A stretch of 34,409 bases of DNA from Euryarchaeota archaeon SCGC AAA252-I15 (GCA_000402775.1 AQSC01000048.1:1-34409); one strand, 5' to 3'. Positions 7,285 through 16,338 are shown, counted from the first letter of the stretch. Notes: generated from the letters alone by a model not told the origin. Translations and numbers: made by a program.

Positions 7285-9411
7285 TTATCCCCTCAACCAG
7301 ATATAAACGGAACTAGCAAGATTTAGAAAACCCAAAAAAACCAGCACACTAACCACCCCATACAAGGGAATCAGGAAAAGACTCAAAAGCAGGGCTCCAA
7401 AGCACGCCCCCACCAAATCAACTGTTGAGAGTATGCTTGATGTGTAAAGTGTTTTCCCGGTCTGATTTATGAGTGTTTTTAAGGCAACTTGAAACTCTAG
7501 CCCTGAGAAAAATCCCGCGACAAGAGTTAGAAGGGGTATAACAAAGATGTTTGGAGTATCCAAACAGTATCTCAAAATCAAAGGCAATGAAATACAAAAT
7601 GCGAATAAAATGAGATCCAGTTTAGCTAATAGACGTGCCGTGATTTTACGACCTTGAAGGATTAAGCTTCCAAGAAAAGCCCCTAAGACTCCCCCTAGCA
7701 TAAAGGCGGTTACAACTAATCCAATCCATTTGTATAAGACTCCGTAGAGGATTTGAAAAACTGTTAAGAGTATAATCTCCAATGATATTGCAGTAAACCC
7801 GGTTATAAATATTGAGGCTGGGATTGGCTTGGATCTTAATGTGTACAGCGCGAGTAAGAAGATTAGGGATAGAAGGATGAGTATTTTGTTGGATTTTATT
7901 TTGAAGACACTTAGCCAGTATTGGTTGTATTGGAAATGGGATGTCGGAAAAAGATCCGTGTTTGTTTTGGATTCAATCCGTAGGTTTTCATTAAGGTATT
8001 TCACCCTGTCTTCGGAAATTACGCCAGGCAGGAGGCTTTCAAAGTATTGCGTTTTGATTTGCCTTTCAATGACTCTCGCTTCAAAGTCGTAGGATAGCGG
8101 TTTTGACGATGCAAGAAAGTAGTGTGTTGACCCGGGGATTACGATAACGTTTTCAAAGTTTTCCGTAAGTGTTGTGTAGACGACGGAATTCAATTCAATA
8201 CTCTCGGGCGACAAATAATTTTCCCCTCCGCTAAGACTTAGAGAGACGACTCCGTAAGGATTGAGGATTGATTTGAGTTCCTTAAAGAATTCCGTTGTGT
8301 AAAACCTGTTTAACTGAATTGAACTTGGATCGGGCACATCAATTATGATTACGTCATACTTGTTTTCAGTGTTTTTCACGAACCAGCGTGCGTCAGCTCT
8401 GAAAATTGAGACGCCACCGTACTCCAGGTTCGTAGTGTACTTTTCTCCGACGTCCAGTATTTCCGGGTCTAATTCAACGTAGTCGATTTTCCGCGGACTG
8501 TATTTTGATATCTCCTTCAAAGTCCCTGAAACTCCGCCTGAAATAAGCAGAATGTCGGAAGGATTATCGTGTGATAGCATGGCGTAGTGGATTTTTTCTT
8601 CTGACTTCTGAATGCTTTCAGTCGAAAAGTAGGGTAAGTTGTTTTCATAAAAGTTGAATTGTCCGAAGGTTTCAGTCAAGACTATTTTCCCGTAAGGCGA
8701 GTGTGCTGAAAAAATTATTGTTTGGCCTGGAAAGGCGATTTCGGTCGAAACAATATCAAGATCGATGATGGAGAAGAAGATGATGAATCCTACTGCCACC
8801 ACAAGAATTGATTGTTTTAGAAACCGGGTTTTGGAAATTCCTGCAAGAAGATAAGCCGAGAACAGACTTGCAGAAGTTACAATGAAGACCGCCTGATAAG
8901 AGTCGAAAAGACTTACAAAAAAGAAACTGGATAAGAACCCGCTCACAAGACTTCCAAAATATTCGAGGTAATAGACTTTTGAGACATATAAAGTTTGTTC
9001 GATTCCCTCATCTTCGATTATGGATGAAGCCAGAGGAAAACGGACTCCAGATAAAATACAGAATGGAGCCAAGATCAGGATGGAGTAGCCGAAAACGGCT
9101 ATTAGACCGACGATCTCGCCCGGAGTCGTGATGAAAACCCGCAAGACTCCCGCAAGAAAAATTGTGATTGGTGCTAATACAGCAACACCCACTTGAGCGA
9201 TAGAGAATACTCCGTACTTTTGACTGGAAAAATTGGATTTACCCCCGAGATACGCTCCAACACCAGTAAGTAGTAGCCAGTTACCGAGGAAGACGCCCAT
9301 AACAAGCTCGTTACCATAAAAACCGGAGAGGGCTTCACGCAACACCAGGATTTGCGTGAGAATGGAGGAAAATCCGGTAACAAAAACCGCAAACCAAAAA
9401 GAACGGTCCAT
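7285..9411 (-). CDS. Membrane-embedded spermidine-synthase-like protein
   Basis: 708 aa. About six to seven transmembrane helices occupy residues 5-220, a soluble SAM-binding Rossmann domain spans about 235-470, and a second multi-helix membrane part runs from about 500 to the end. The methyltransferase-fold motifs of the spermidine synthase family are visible: ISGGVSG (near 291-297), YVELDPEIL and DVIIIDVPDPSS, the last holding the catalytic-type Asp. Proteins of this layout (COG4262-like) are known but their substrate is unclear, so true aminopropyl transfer is not assured. It shares an operon with the Tat radical SAM gene downstream. The ATG at 9411 follows a TATA box inside a perfect palindrome (9427-9448), suggesting repressor control. 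Confidence 0.85.
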   Translation of the reverse strand: MDRSFWFAVFVTGFSSILTQILVLREALSGFYGNELVMGVFLGNWLLLTGVGAYLGGKSNFSSQKYGVFSIAQVGVAVLAPITIFLAGVLRVFITTPGEIVGLIAVFGYSILILAPFCILSGVRFPLASSIIEDEGIEQTLYVSKVYYLEYFGSLVSGFLSSFFFVSLFDSYQAVFIVTSASLFSAYLLAGISKTRFLKQSILVVAVGFIIFFSIIDLDIVSTEIAFPGQTIIFSAHSPYGKIVLTETFGQFNFYENNLPYFSTESIQKSEEKIHYAMLSHDNPSDILLISGGVSGTLKEISKYSPRKIDYVELDPEILDVGEKYTTNLEYGGVSIFRADARWFVKNTENKYDVIIIDVPDPSSIQLNRFYTTEFFKELKSILNPYGVVSLSLSGGENYLSPESIELNSVVYTTLTENFENVIVIPGSTHYFLASSKPLSYDFEARVIERQIKTQYFESLLPGVISEDRVKYLNENLRIESKTNTDLFPTSHFQYNQYWLSVFKIKSNKILILLSLIFLLALYTLRSKPIPASIFITGFTAISLEIILLTVFQILYGVLYKWIGLVVTAFMLGGVLGAFLGSLILQGRKITARLLAKLDLILFAFCISLPLILRYCLDTPNIFVIPLLTLVAGFFSGLEFQVALKTLINQTGKTLYTSSILSTVDLVGACFGALLLSLFLIPLYGVVSVLVFLGFLNLASSVYIWLRG

Positions 9412-9426
9412 ATTTTTTTTTAAGAA

Positions 9427-9448
9427 CCACCAGTTTATAAACTGGTGG
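9427..9448. promoter_or_regulatory. Perfect 22-bp palindrome enclosing a TATA box
   Basis: The half-site CCACCAGTTTA is followed directly by its exact reverse complement. The centre reads TTTATAAA and lies about 26 bases before the ATG at 9411, where an archaeal TATA box is expected for a leaderless transcript. A dimeric repressor binding the palindrome would exclude TBP. It could also act as an RNA hairpin for the opposite strand, but no gene on that strand ends here. Confidence 0.6.
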
Positions 9449-9472
9449 CATGACTATATTTTAGTTCGTGAA

Positions 9473-9487
9473 GGGGCGAAAAGCCCC
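9473..9487 (-). terminator. Possible terminator hairpin after the surface-protein operon
   Basis: GGGGC-GAAAA-GCCCC forms a 5-bp GC stem 12 bases beyond the stop codon at 9499, before the next promoter. Only a short T-rich stretch follows on the minus strand, so it is a weak candidate. Confidence 0.35.
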
Positions 9488-9498
9488 ACCAAACCTTT

Positions 9499-10404
9499 TC
9501 ACTTGCAGAAGCTGTAGGATTTGTCTTTCTTGCATAACTCCTGTTTTAGGAGGTTGGTATCTCCTTCGAGTTCTTTGATTTTCTCGTATAATGCTTTGTT
9601 GACGCCTAGGAGGTAGCCGTTTAATTCCCCGATATTAATCCACGTCGAGTTTACCATTCTTCCTGTCGGAACTCTTTCTTCAATTTCGCCCAAGTCAGTG
9701 ACTACAGTATGCAATTCCGTTTCAGGCACCACCTCAGTGTGTAAAACGCTTTGTATCACTTCACCCTTTTCGTTTTTCTTTACTAATCCGCTTAAATCCC
9801 AGACACTACGACCATCATCGAGTTGGGATGAAATGATAGTATCCAATAGGTCTAAGTCATAATATTTTTCCTCAGTATCCCAAGATCCGCAAGTACCGTT
9901 ATTAGTGAAAACACTATCAGCATATAAATTTTTTGCGTTCCCAACTGTTTTATCACTCCCAATATAAACATCATTACCGTTAGGATCAATTATTAAGTCT
10001 CCATCACCGATAGTGACCTTACCATCTGTTCCATCATGTTGTAATCCAATATAATCTTGATTCCAAACACTACTTGAGCTACCATAAATTCGAACATTTT
10101 TTCCTGTTTGATAATTAAACCATAATCCATCACTTACTCCAACCGAATTAATCGTTGCACCCGTTGTCCCAGTAATAAGACTCATATAACGTGATCCATC
10201 ATAACCTATCCTTATCTTCTCACTAGTAGTATCCACTATATGAAGGTTAGTTAGTGGACTACTCGTCCCAATACCCACTTTATTACTTGCAGGATCCAAT
10301 ACAAGGTCCCCGCTCTGCGTCTTTAACGTGAAGTCAGCTACCACGTATATCGCACTCAACAAAACCAAAAATGCAAATCCCGCAAAAATTTTCTTTCTGT
10401 TCAT
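9499..10404 (-). CDS. Secreted tail-fibre-like surface protein
   Basis: 301 aa. An N-terminal signal peptide or anchor covers residues 1-24. Next comes a beta-rich part with the V-G-I-G-T-S-S-P motif near 48-55 and repeated GDLVLDP/GDLIIDPN units, which are typical of phage-tail-fibre and trimeric adhesin shafts. A C-terminal coiled coil near 262-295 (NKALYEKIKELEGDTNLLKQEL) resembles the chaperone-type ends of such fibres; no endosialidase catalytic dyad can be claimed. A Shine-Dalgarno GAGGTGG sits before ATG 10404. It is last in the operon, 25 bp after the Ig-like gene. Role as an adhesin or fibre is inference. Confidence 0.75.
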   Translation of the reverse strand: MNRKKIFAGFAFLVLLSAIYVVADFTLKTQSGDLVLDPASNKVGIGTSSPLTNLHIVDTTSEKIRIGYDGSRYMSLITGTTGATINSVGVSDGLWFNYQTGKNVRIYGSSSSVWNQDYIGLQHDGTDGKVTIGDGDLIIDPNGNDVYIGSDKTVGNAKNLYADSVFTNNGTCGSWDTEEKYYDLDLLDTIISSQLDDGRSVWDLSGLVKKNEKGEVIQSVLHTEVVPETELHTVVTDLGEIEERVPTGRMVNSTWINIGELNGYLLGVNKALYEKIKELEGDTNLLKQELCKKDKSYSFCK

Positions 10405-10429
10405 TCTTAATCCACCTCAACTTTTTATT

Positions 10430-11614
10430 TTACGTAATCCAGTCAATGATCGTATCGATTGCAGACTTGACAACGATTTCCACGTCACCGTCTCCATCAT
10501 GCATTGTAATAGAGCCGTTGTGCAAAATCAAAGTAACGTTCTCCAACTCCAAAGTCACGTTGCCAAAGGCATGGAGGTTAGCATTCTCAGAAAGAGTAAT
10601 GTTGATGTTAGAGCAGGATGTATTTGATGTGATGTTCCAATCCCCTGATGCAGGTATGTCACTTCCAGTACACTTTGGCTCTATCATTATGGCGATTTCT
10701 TGAGTGTCTGTACCCCCATCCGAGTCAGTTAAAGTCAGTGTGACGTAGTCTACTACTGCATAGACGTCCTGTCGTGGAATGACAGTCAAGATATCCGTTG
10801 CAGGGTCGACGGATACCGTGGCAATAAAGGGATTATCTTCACTCACACTCCAATTTAACCCGGTGCCGCTATCTTCGTAGTCACTTTCGTAGGGTGTAAG
10901 ATTAAAGTCAGTTATCGTGTTGGATTTTGTGGTTATATTTGGCACTGTCGGCGTTATCGTAGGAAGTACGTTTATGGTCAGATTCCAAGACTCTGTGTCT
11001 GACGCACTTCCGTTGCTTACCTGAACTGTTATGTTCTTTGTACCGTTCTCACCAACGCTGGAGTTGTATACTAGAGACGATGATTCAGACTGTGTCGTGC
11101 CGTCAACAGTCCAGTTGTAGGTTAAATTAGAGTCAACAGGCCCTATCGCGGTTATTGTGAACGTTATGCTGCTGTTCTCGTTCACCACAGGCATTGAAGT
11201 GGATGGAGAGTAATCGACTATCTTCAATGGAGTTTCCCCGACGCTTACCGTAAATAAAGTGTTTACTCCGCCAGGATTTGCGGTGTCATTTGCAGGAACT
11301 GGCCTGTCAGCCTGAGAATAATTAACGTACCAGACCAGTAATTCTCCGTCCTCCGCACCCTCATCGGTGTCATTTGTTTCATTAATGTCAAAGTATACTA
11401 AGAGCATGTAAGATCCATCCGAAGCATTGATTGTTGTGTTACCCACTGACTCATTTGTCCCATTCACCTGAACCTCTATGAACGTTCCATTAGGAGCCAG
11501 AACCCCGTTTAGTGTAGCATAACCTTGGTATATCTCAGGCATGTCAGGTACCCCTGCTGCCACTAACCACGCCGCCAGCACAATAACCAACAGTATAATG
11601 TTTTTATTTTTCAT
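10430..11614 (-). CDS. Secreted Ig/PKD-like surface protein
   Basis: 394 aa. A signal peptide (1-20) precedes a Thr/Asn/Asp-rich protein with many N-x-S/T sequons, as expected for a glycosylated archaeal surface protein. Residues about 130-215 read like a PKD or Ig-like repeat (NSSITFTITAIGP...YNWTVDG), and about 220-305 like a cadherin-type repeat (LTLTDSDGGTDTQEIAIMIEP). The C-terminal 80 residues have a beta-helix character (NVTLELENVTLILHNGS). There is no C-terminal anchor. The start codon overlaps the stop of the subtilase gene (ATGA, 4 bp), so translation is coupled and the two proteins may act together. Confidence 0.75.
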   Translation of the reverse strand: MKNKNIILLVIVLAAWLVAAGVPDMPEIYQGYATLNGVLAPNGTFIEVQVNGTNESVGNTTINASDGSYMLLVYFDINETNDTDEGAEDGELLVWYVNYSQADRPVPANDTANPGGVNTLFTVSVGETPLKIVDYSPSTSMPVVNENSSITFTITAIGPVDSNLTYNWTVDGTTQSESSSLVYNSSVGENGTKNITVQVSNGSASDTESWNLTINVLPTITPTVPNITTKSNTITDFNLTPYESDYEDSGTGLNWSVSEDNPFIATVSVDPATDILTVIPRQDVYAVVDYVTLTLTDSDGGTDTQEIAIMIEPKCTGSDIPASGDWNITSNTSCSNINITLSENANLHAFGNVTLELENVTLILHNGSITMHDGDGDVEIVVKSAIDTIIDWIT

Positions 11615-13680
11615 TCGTCCATATCCACTGGCAAGGAAATCAAATTCCAGCCCTCAACTAATTGTTTCTCAAAATTTGTCGTCATTTTGTGACTTGATAC
11701 AAGAACATAATCCTCTGTATCTCCATAATCCGCATCATAAGGACGTAGAATTACTTTATAAACTCCCTCGATAGTGATTTCTGTAAAAATATGTTCAACA
11801 TTGTTTCTATCGCTCAATGACCCTGTGATGTAACTCCCACTTTCATTGTAAAGTCTGAGGTCAAGGTCATTGGCTTCAATGGGTGGATAATCAGTCCAAT
11901 CGGTTATATGTCTATACCAGGTTAAAGTGAGGGATAGGTTAGTAGGCACACTAGTTATATTTACCCAATATTCCTCATCATTGTAAGGTGGGGGGTCGCC
12001 AAATACTGCTGTACCCGTGAAAATTCGTCCTTTATTACTTATGGTTTCATATGCCTCTTGTCCATCAATAATACCTGCTCCAGCTTCATCGTCAAGTGGT
12101 TGAGAGGGGGAATTACTCCATGCATTCCCATCTGAATCCTTGACTTTCTTGGCTGAATTTAATATTACTGCCTTTACCTTCAGAGAATTAAGTTCTATAT
12201 TGTTATCTTTCATGTACTCATACAACAATGCAACTAAACCCGAGACATGCGGTGTCGCAATGCTTGTGCCCTTTGATTTTTTAAACCAATTTTCACTCTC
12301 CCATTTATAATTTGTGGAGTAAATGTCTTTTCCAGGAGCTACTACATCAATTTTACATCTACTGTCATATGTTAAACCACGGGCAGAGCCATCCAATATC
12401 TCATCCCACACCCTATCATAGTTAGAATCTAACCCTTCAGTAGCCCCAACACTTATAGTATTGTAGGCATCAGCTGGTGCTAAAATCTTTGCATCTGGAT
12501 TATCACCCCAACCCCATAATCCTTGTTCATTACCCGCACTAACTACGAAAGTAACATTCTTATTTGCATAGGTAATCTCATCCACGTATCTTGTTAGCTC
12601 ATGTTTTCCATCATTTTTGTATTTTTCTGGACACCATATGTATCCGCAATCTTTAAGTGTGGCGCCTAGACTCATTGATATGATGTCTACCCCATAAGTA
12701 ATAGAAGCGCCAATTGCTTCTCTCATTGCTTGATAAGTCACTCTCCCAGATGGTTTGTCTATTGCTTTTGCATTTAATAGCGTAACGTCGGGTGCCATGC
12801 CCTTGTAGGTATTATTATTGCTGGCAATAACACCTGCAATGTATGTTCCATGGCCATCTCTATCATTACATGTGGTAGCTGTTGCATCTGCTATACATAC
12901 AACAGCGTCTGGTAGGTTAGGGTGGTGATCCCCACCGAGACTATAATTAGATATACCTGAGTCAACAACTGCAACTTCTACACCATCACCAGTTAGCCCT
13001 ATGGTATCCTGAAGATAAGCACCACCTACTTCAGGTACAGAATTACTGATGTGGGCACTAATCTCCAAATTTTGGCCAACAAACTTCGTTCCATTTAATT
13101 CTGTCAACTCTAGAAGCTGTGGTAACGTTAAAGTAGTCCCAATGTGCTTTGTTGTTTTCCCGTTGTATACACTTGGAAACCCCGCTATTTCGTTGATTTT
13201 CTTTGCAAGTTTGACTAAATCTAATGTGTTATCCACGACGAACAAGACATCATAACTCACTCTTTGTTCTTGATTTTTAGCTTCAGATTTGGTGGGTAAT
13301 CCATTGAAATCTTCTTTAATCTTCATCCTCAGGCTTCGGCCCATCTTTTGATAGGGTTTTGGTAACGACAACAAGTAATTCATGTAATCGGAACGAATTG
13401 AATTTTTGCCGCCTATGGCATCAGTATCATGGGCAACCGTGATTACCACGGGCTTTTTCTTATGATCCAGTTTTAATACAGTATACGATTTCCCTGTCTC
13501 AGGGTTGGTATGGGTATAATTAATGATTCCCATAATATCCGATCTTGAATATCTACTATCGATGTAATCTAAGCCGGCCTGCATATGCTTATCCTTGATT
13601 TTCTCCGGTGTTTTTGCTTGAGTGAAAGATATGCATGCAATAATCAAGCTGATTATTAAAACTGGAATTATTTTTTTCAT
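11611..13680 (-). CDS. Secreted subtilisin-like serine protease (S8)
   Basis: 689 aa. A signal peptide occupies 1-22 and a propeptide-like region runs to about 225. The S8 catalytic domain (about 230-530) holds the triad: Asp in VAVVDSG (near 238), His in GHGTYIAGVIA (near 274) and Ser in GTSIATPHVSG (near 472), plus the oxyanion Asn in VVSAGNEQG (near 381). A P-domain-like beta region follows (about 570-670). The protein stops 14 residues after the Q-L-V-E-G-W-N-L-I-S-L-P segment, which usually opens another domain, so the C-terminus may be truncated. The gene overlaps both neighbours by ATGA. It is probably secreted and may mature or degrade surface proteins. Confidence 0.92.
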   Translation of the reverse strand: MKKIIPVLIISLIIACISFTQAKTPEKIKDKHMQAGLDYIDSRYSRSDIMGIINYTHTNPETGKSYTVLKLDHKKKPVVITVAHDTDAIGGKNSIRSDYMNYLLSLPKPYQKMGRSLRMKIKEDFNGLPTKSEAKNQEQRVSYDVLFVVDNTLDLVKLAKKINEIAGFPSVYNGKTTKHIGTTLTLPQLLELTELNGTKFVGQNLEISAHISNSVPEVGGAYLQDTIGLTGDGVEVAVVDSGISNYSLGGDHHPNLPDAVVCIADATATTCNDRDGHGTYIAGVIASNNNTYKGMAPDVTLLNAKAIDKPSGRVTYQAMREAIGASITYGVDIISMSLGATLKDCGYIWCPEKYKNDGKHELTRYVDEITYANKNVTFVVSAGNEQGLWGWGDNPDAKILAPADAYNTISVGATEGLDSNYDRVWDEILDGSARGLTYDSRCKIDVVAPGKDIYSTNYKWESENWFKKSKGTSIATPHVSGLVALLYEYMKDNNIELNSLKVKAVILNSAKKVKDSDGNAWSNSPSQPLDDEAGAGIIDGQEAYETISNKGRIFTGTAVFGDPPPYNDEEYWVNITSVPTNLSLTLTWYRHITDWTDYPPIEANDLDLRLYNESGSYITGSLSDRNNVEHIFTEITIEGVYKVILRPYDADYGDTEDYVLVSSHKMTTNFEKQLVEGWNLISLPVDMDE

Positions 13681-14330
13681 GTTGCCGTAATCTGAAAATT
13701 TTCACTTACTAAAATATTGTCTGGCCATTCCTCTGACAGACCAAGTTCATCAAACATGGTTTTAAGGTTTAAGATCAGCTGTTCATCCTCCAACTCGCAT
13801 GCGCCGATCTGTTCCGCTTTTATAACCTGCCAAGGTTCTTCTATACCATAAGGCTCTCGGACAACTAGTATGTAGGTCCCACCACTAGGAACATTTTTTT
13901 CGAGATATAACACTGTTTGGTTAAAATAGAACAATCTGTTAAAAGCGAAGAAGGAATAATTATTTAGTATAAGCGTATCATTACTCATAAAAAAAGTGTT
14001 ATGCCGTTGGTTATAGCGTTCTATAGAATCGCTAGGATATTCGATTACATCTCTACCTGTTGAATAACCTACCTCCTCAGCTCTTGTTTTTAATAAAGAC
14101 AAGTCGTGCCTGCTCTTGAGTTTCCATACCACGCCATCCTCATGGAAGAAGTGGCTACATCCACCCTTAGATGTATTGAGATATTTAATCACTAGCACCA
14201 CCCCGATTACCAGAAAAACGATTAGTACAATCTTTTTTGATTTCCACAAACCAAACCACCCTTTTACTGATTTAGAACTGCTATATAAAAGCGGGTGATT
14301 ATTTTTACTTCCTGCCTTTGAGTTTAACAT
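13677..14330 (-). CDS. Single-pass membrane protein of unknown function
   Basis: 217 aa. A basic N-terminus leads into one membrane helix near residues 32-50 (IVLIVFLVIGVVLVI). An extracytoplasmic domain of about 165 residues follows, with two Cys (near 58 and 180), several N-x-S/T sequons and no family I recognise. Its stop overlaps the subtilase start (ATGA), so it may anchor or chaperone that protease. A 39-codon ORF overlaps its 5' end. Base composition is AT-rich like the rest of this operon. Confidence 0.75.
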   Translation of the reverse strand: MLNSKAGSKNNHPLLYSSSKSVKGWFGLWKSKKIVLIVFLVIGVVLVIKYLNTSKGGCSHFFHEDGVVWKLKSRHDLSLLKTRAEEVGYSTGRDVIEYPSDSIERYNQRHNTFFMSNDTLILNNYSFFAFNRLFYFNQTVLYLEKNVPSGGTYILVVREPYGIEEPWQVIKAEQIGACELEDEQLILNLKTMFDELGLSEEWPDNILVSENFQITAT

Positions 14331-14424
14331 ATTTTAGAACTGTCTTTTCCGTAATGTTTTCGTTCTTCAGCCTTATTATTTTGAAGTTGAAGTTGTATTG
14401 AGTGAAGTCAGCTTGATTCATCAT
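14305..14424 (-). CDS. Small ORF (39 aa) at the head of the surface-protein operon
   Basis: An ATG-ATG start at 14424 opens 39 codons of basic, Asn-rich protein (MMNQADFTQYNFNFK) and stops at TAA 14305, overlapping the next gene by 26 bp. An AAGGGG stretch lies upstream. It could be a true small protein, a translational-coupling leader, or chance. There are no close marks of a known family. Confidence 0.35.
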   Translation of the reverse strand: MMNQADFTQYNFNFKIIRLKNENITEKTVLKYVKLKGRK

Positions 14425-14471
14425 TCTTATTTACCCCTTCTGAGAGCAGTGACTCCACCCTCATCCCAGAC

Positions 14472-14492
14472 AAAAAGAGGCGGCACCGCCTC
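14472..14492 (-). terminator. Intrinsic-type terminator after the ThiI-like gene
   Basis: On the minus strand GAGGCGG pairs with CCGCCTC around a very short loop and is followed at once by TTTTT. It lies 55 bases past the stop at 14547. A second inverted repeat, GACCAG/CTGGTC at 14524-14539, lies between them. Together they should separate the cysteine module from the surface-protein operon. Confidence 0.6.
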
Positions 14493-14546
14493 AGTGATAA
14501 CAAATTAGAACCAAGAGAGATACGACCAGACCACTGGTCCTAAGCT

Positions 14547-15161
14547 TTATAATATTCTCTCGTTTTTGATGCATTCTTCCACCAGGGCTTTGACATCCAT
14601 CTTCTCCTCTTCGGCGAGGATTTGTTCGAGTTTGGCTGATGTTGCGGGCTTTCTGGGCACGTAAGGACAAGGTCCAGCATCCTTGATCGAAAGCTTGTAC
14701 GTCCCGATTTTTTTTGCAATCATTATGGTTTCTTCCTTGTCGAAGCCGATTAAAGGCCGTATTACTGGCGTTTCCGTCGCCTGACTTTCAACTAGCAGGT
14801 TTTCAAGGGTTTGGGATGCGACTTGACCAAGCGAGTCGCCGGTAATAATTGCGTCCGCACTTTCTTTTTCCGCGATTTCCCCGGCAACTCTAAGCATCAT
14901 GCGCTTGCAAAGCACGCACTGGAATTTATTATCACAATTGCCGTAAAATTCCTCTTGAGCAGGATAGTGTGGAATTAAAATCGTTTTAATTTTGACGCCC
15001 GCAGTTTCTTCCAGTTTGCTTACAATATCCTCGATTTTACTGGTGTCGGCGTCGGGAAGGTTTTGCATGTGCACGCAAATTAATTCAAAACCCTTTGAAA
15101 GAGCGAGGTATCCTGAGACTGGCGAGTCTATTCCGCCGGACAAGAGCAAGACAACACGCAT
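14547..15161 (-). CDS. ThiI-like PP-loop sulfurtransferase without THUMP domain
   Basis: 204 aa matching only the PP-loop (AANH) domain of ThiI. The ATP-binding motif SGGIDSPVSGY begins at residue 8, and GDSLGQVASQT near 108-118 is diagnostic. The CxxC pair C82-C85 and C165 in GPCPYVP correspond to the cysteines that hold an Fe-S cluster in methanogen ThiI. The N-terminal ferredoxin-like and THUMP tRNA-binding domains are absent, so tRNA recognition would need a partner or the substrate differs. It starts one base after the SepCysS stop, so the two are cotranscribed. A sulfur-handling role linked to SepCysS or to tRNA 4-thiouridine is inferred. Confidence 0.85.
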   Translation of the reverse strand: MRVVLLLSGGIDSPVSGYLALSKGFELICVHMQNLPDADTSKIEDIVSKLEETAGVKIKTILIPHYPAQEEFYGNCDNKFQCVLCKRMMLRVAGEIAEKESADAIITGDSLGQVASQTLENLLVESQATETPVIRPLIGFDKEETIMIAKKIGTYKLSIKDAGPCPYVPRKPATSAKLEQILAEEEKMDVKALVEECIKNERIL

Positions 15162-15162
15162 T

Positions 15163-16338
15163 TTAAATCAAGTCGTATTCACGCGCAATATCCAGGTAAC
15201 TCTCACTCAAATGCTTTATTTGACTCCAACTCAGACCGTAGGTATTAATCTTGTAAGCGTGAGTTGCGCCCGGGAACGGGCCAACAATCCCTCTTTTAGA
15301 AAGCTCGTTCGTGAAAAAATATCCCTTCTTTTTGTGTGTTTCACTAACTTTGCCGAATGTTTCAGTAGTGTCGACTTTGGTTAGCGTGTGCTTTCGGGGC
15401 AATTCGCTTAAAACCTTGTTTCCGGGGATTTTCAGAAATTCTTGGGTGAAGTAGTTTACTTTCTCGACTTCATCATCCCAGTTTTTTACCCTCTCCCTCA
15501 CTTTGGGGAATGACGCCATAAGAGCGACTAATGGTGCTCCCATTACTGTGCAGCCTAATAGTTCAGTCTCCTTTATCCCGAACTTTCGGCCTGAGACATC
15601 CCCTTCGGCTTTTGTGGTTCGGAATACTTTCGCGGCATACTCCTCGGTTGCTGCAAGTACTCCAGTGGGAGCGGGCGCTGCCATGGACTTGTGGCCTGAG
15701 CCGACTACGAAGTCGGCGTTTAGTTTTTTCCCGTCCACTGGCATTGTCCCGACAGTGTAGGCGCCGTTTAACAGGAAGGGTATCCCATAGTCCCTACAGA
15801 CTTTGCCGATTTCCGCTACAGGGTGTAGGTTTCCGAACTGATAGTCTACGTGGTGGATTGCGACGAGCTTTGGAAGGCTGCCAGACTCTTTCTTTATAGA
15901 ATCGATTTTAGAGGCCACATCCTCGGAAGTTACTATGTTTTCCTCGTTTAAGGGGACTTCACGCCAGAGCGCACCCCGAGATTCCACGGCAAGTGCGAGA
16001 GAGTAGTGTCCGATAGAGCTTACGAGTACTGTCTCCCCTTTTTCGACGAGCGAGTTTACGACTATTTGAAAGGCCCTGCGGGCTCCGCGGACTACGCGAG
16101 CCTCATCCATGTTCAGAAATTCGGCGAGATCCAATGTAAACTGGTTTATTGCCGGCTTATGGATTTTGTCGAGGCGGAAAGGCCTCAAACAAAAATCACA
16201 TACTGAGTAGCCGTCTCCGTAGGATATTAAGGCTTTCCTAGCCTCAAGTGTGAGTCTTCCAGCAGCCTGGATGGGTTGAATGTTAATGTAATCCTCTTCC
16301 CGTGAGCGTACTTGTATTCCGGGTATTATTGGCTCCAT
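15163..16338 (-). CDS. O-phospho-L-seryl-tRNA:Cys-tRNA synthase (SepCysS)
   Basis: 391 aa, normal for this PLP enzyme that converts Sep-tRNA(Cys) to Cys-tRNA(Cys) in archaea that lack or supplement CysRS. The N-terminal hallmark INIQPIQAAGRLT (18-30) is followed by GDGYSVCDFC with C47 and C50. The PLP lysine is K217 in GSGHKSMA, and C263 in ELLGCTVMG completes the three catalytic cysteines known from the Archaeoglobus enzyme. The start ATG overlaps the stop of a 58-codon ORF, and a ThiI-like gene follows after one base. SepRS is not in the window. Assignment is secure. Confidence 0.95.
   Translation of the reverse strand: MEPIIPGIQVRSREEDYINIQPIQAAGRLTLEARKALISYGDGYSVCDFCLRPFRLDKIHKPAINQFTLDLAEFLNMDEARVVRGARRAFQIVVNSLVEKGETVLVSSIGHYSLALAVESRGALWREVPLNEENIVTSEDVASKIDSIKKESGSLPKLVAIHHVDYQFGNLHPVAEIGKVCRDYGIPFLLNGAYTVGTMPVDGKKLNADFVVGSGHKSMAAPAPTGVLAATEEYAAKVFRTTKAEGDVSGRKFGIKETELLGCTVMGAPLVALMASFPKVRERVKNWDDEVEKVNYFTQEFLKIPGNKVLSELPRKHTLTKVDTTETFGKVSETHKKKGYFFTNELSKRGIVGPFPGATHAYKINTYGLSWSQIKHLSESYLDIAREYDLI

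Noticed and set aside
14331..14546. tRNA or other structured RNA in the gap before the ThiI-like gene
   Set aside because: The inverted repeats here are simple hairpins; no cloverleaf or T-loop consensus could be built.
15531..15899. Plus-strand ORF of 122 codons
   Set aside because: Antisense to SepCysS, whose catalytic residues are all present; the antisense protein is Arg/Leu/Ser-rich without motifs.
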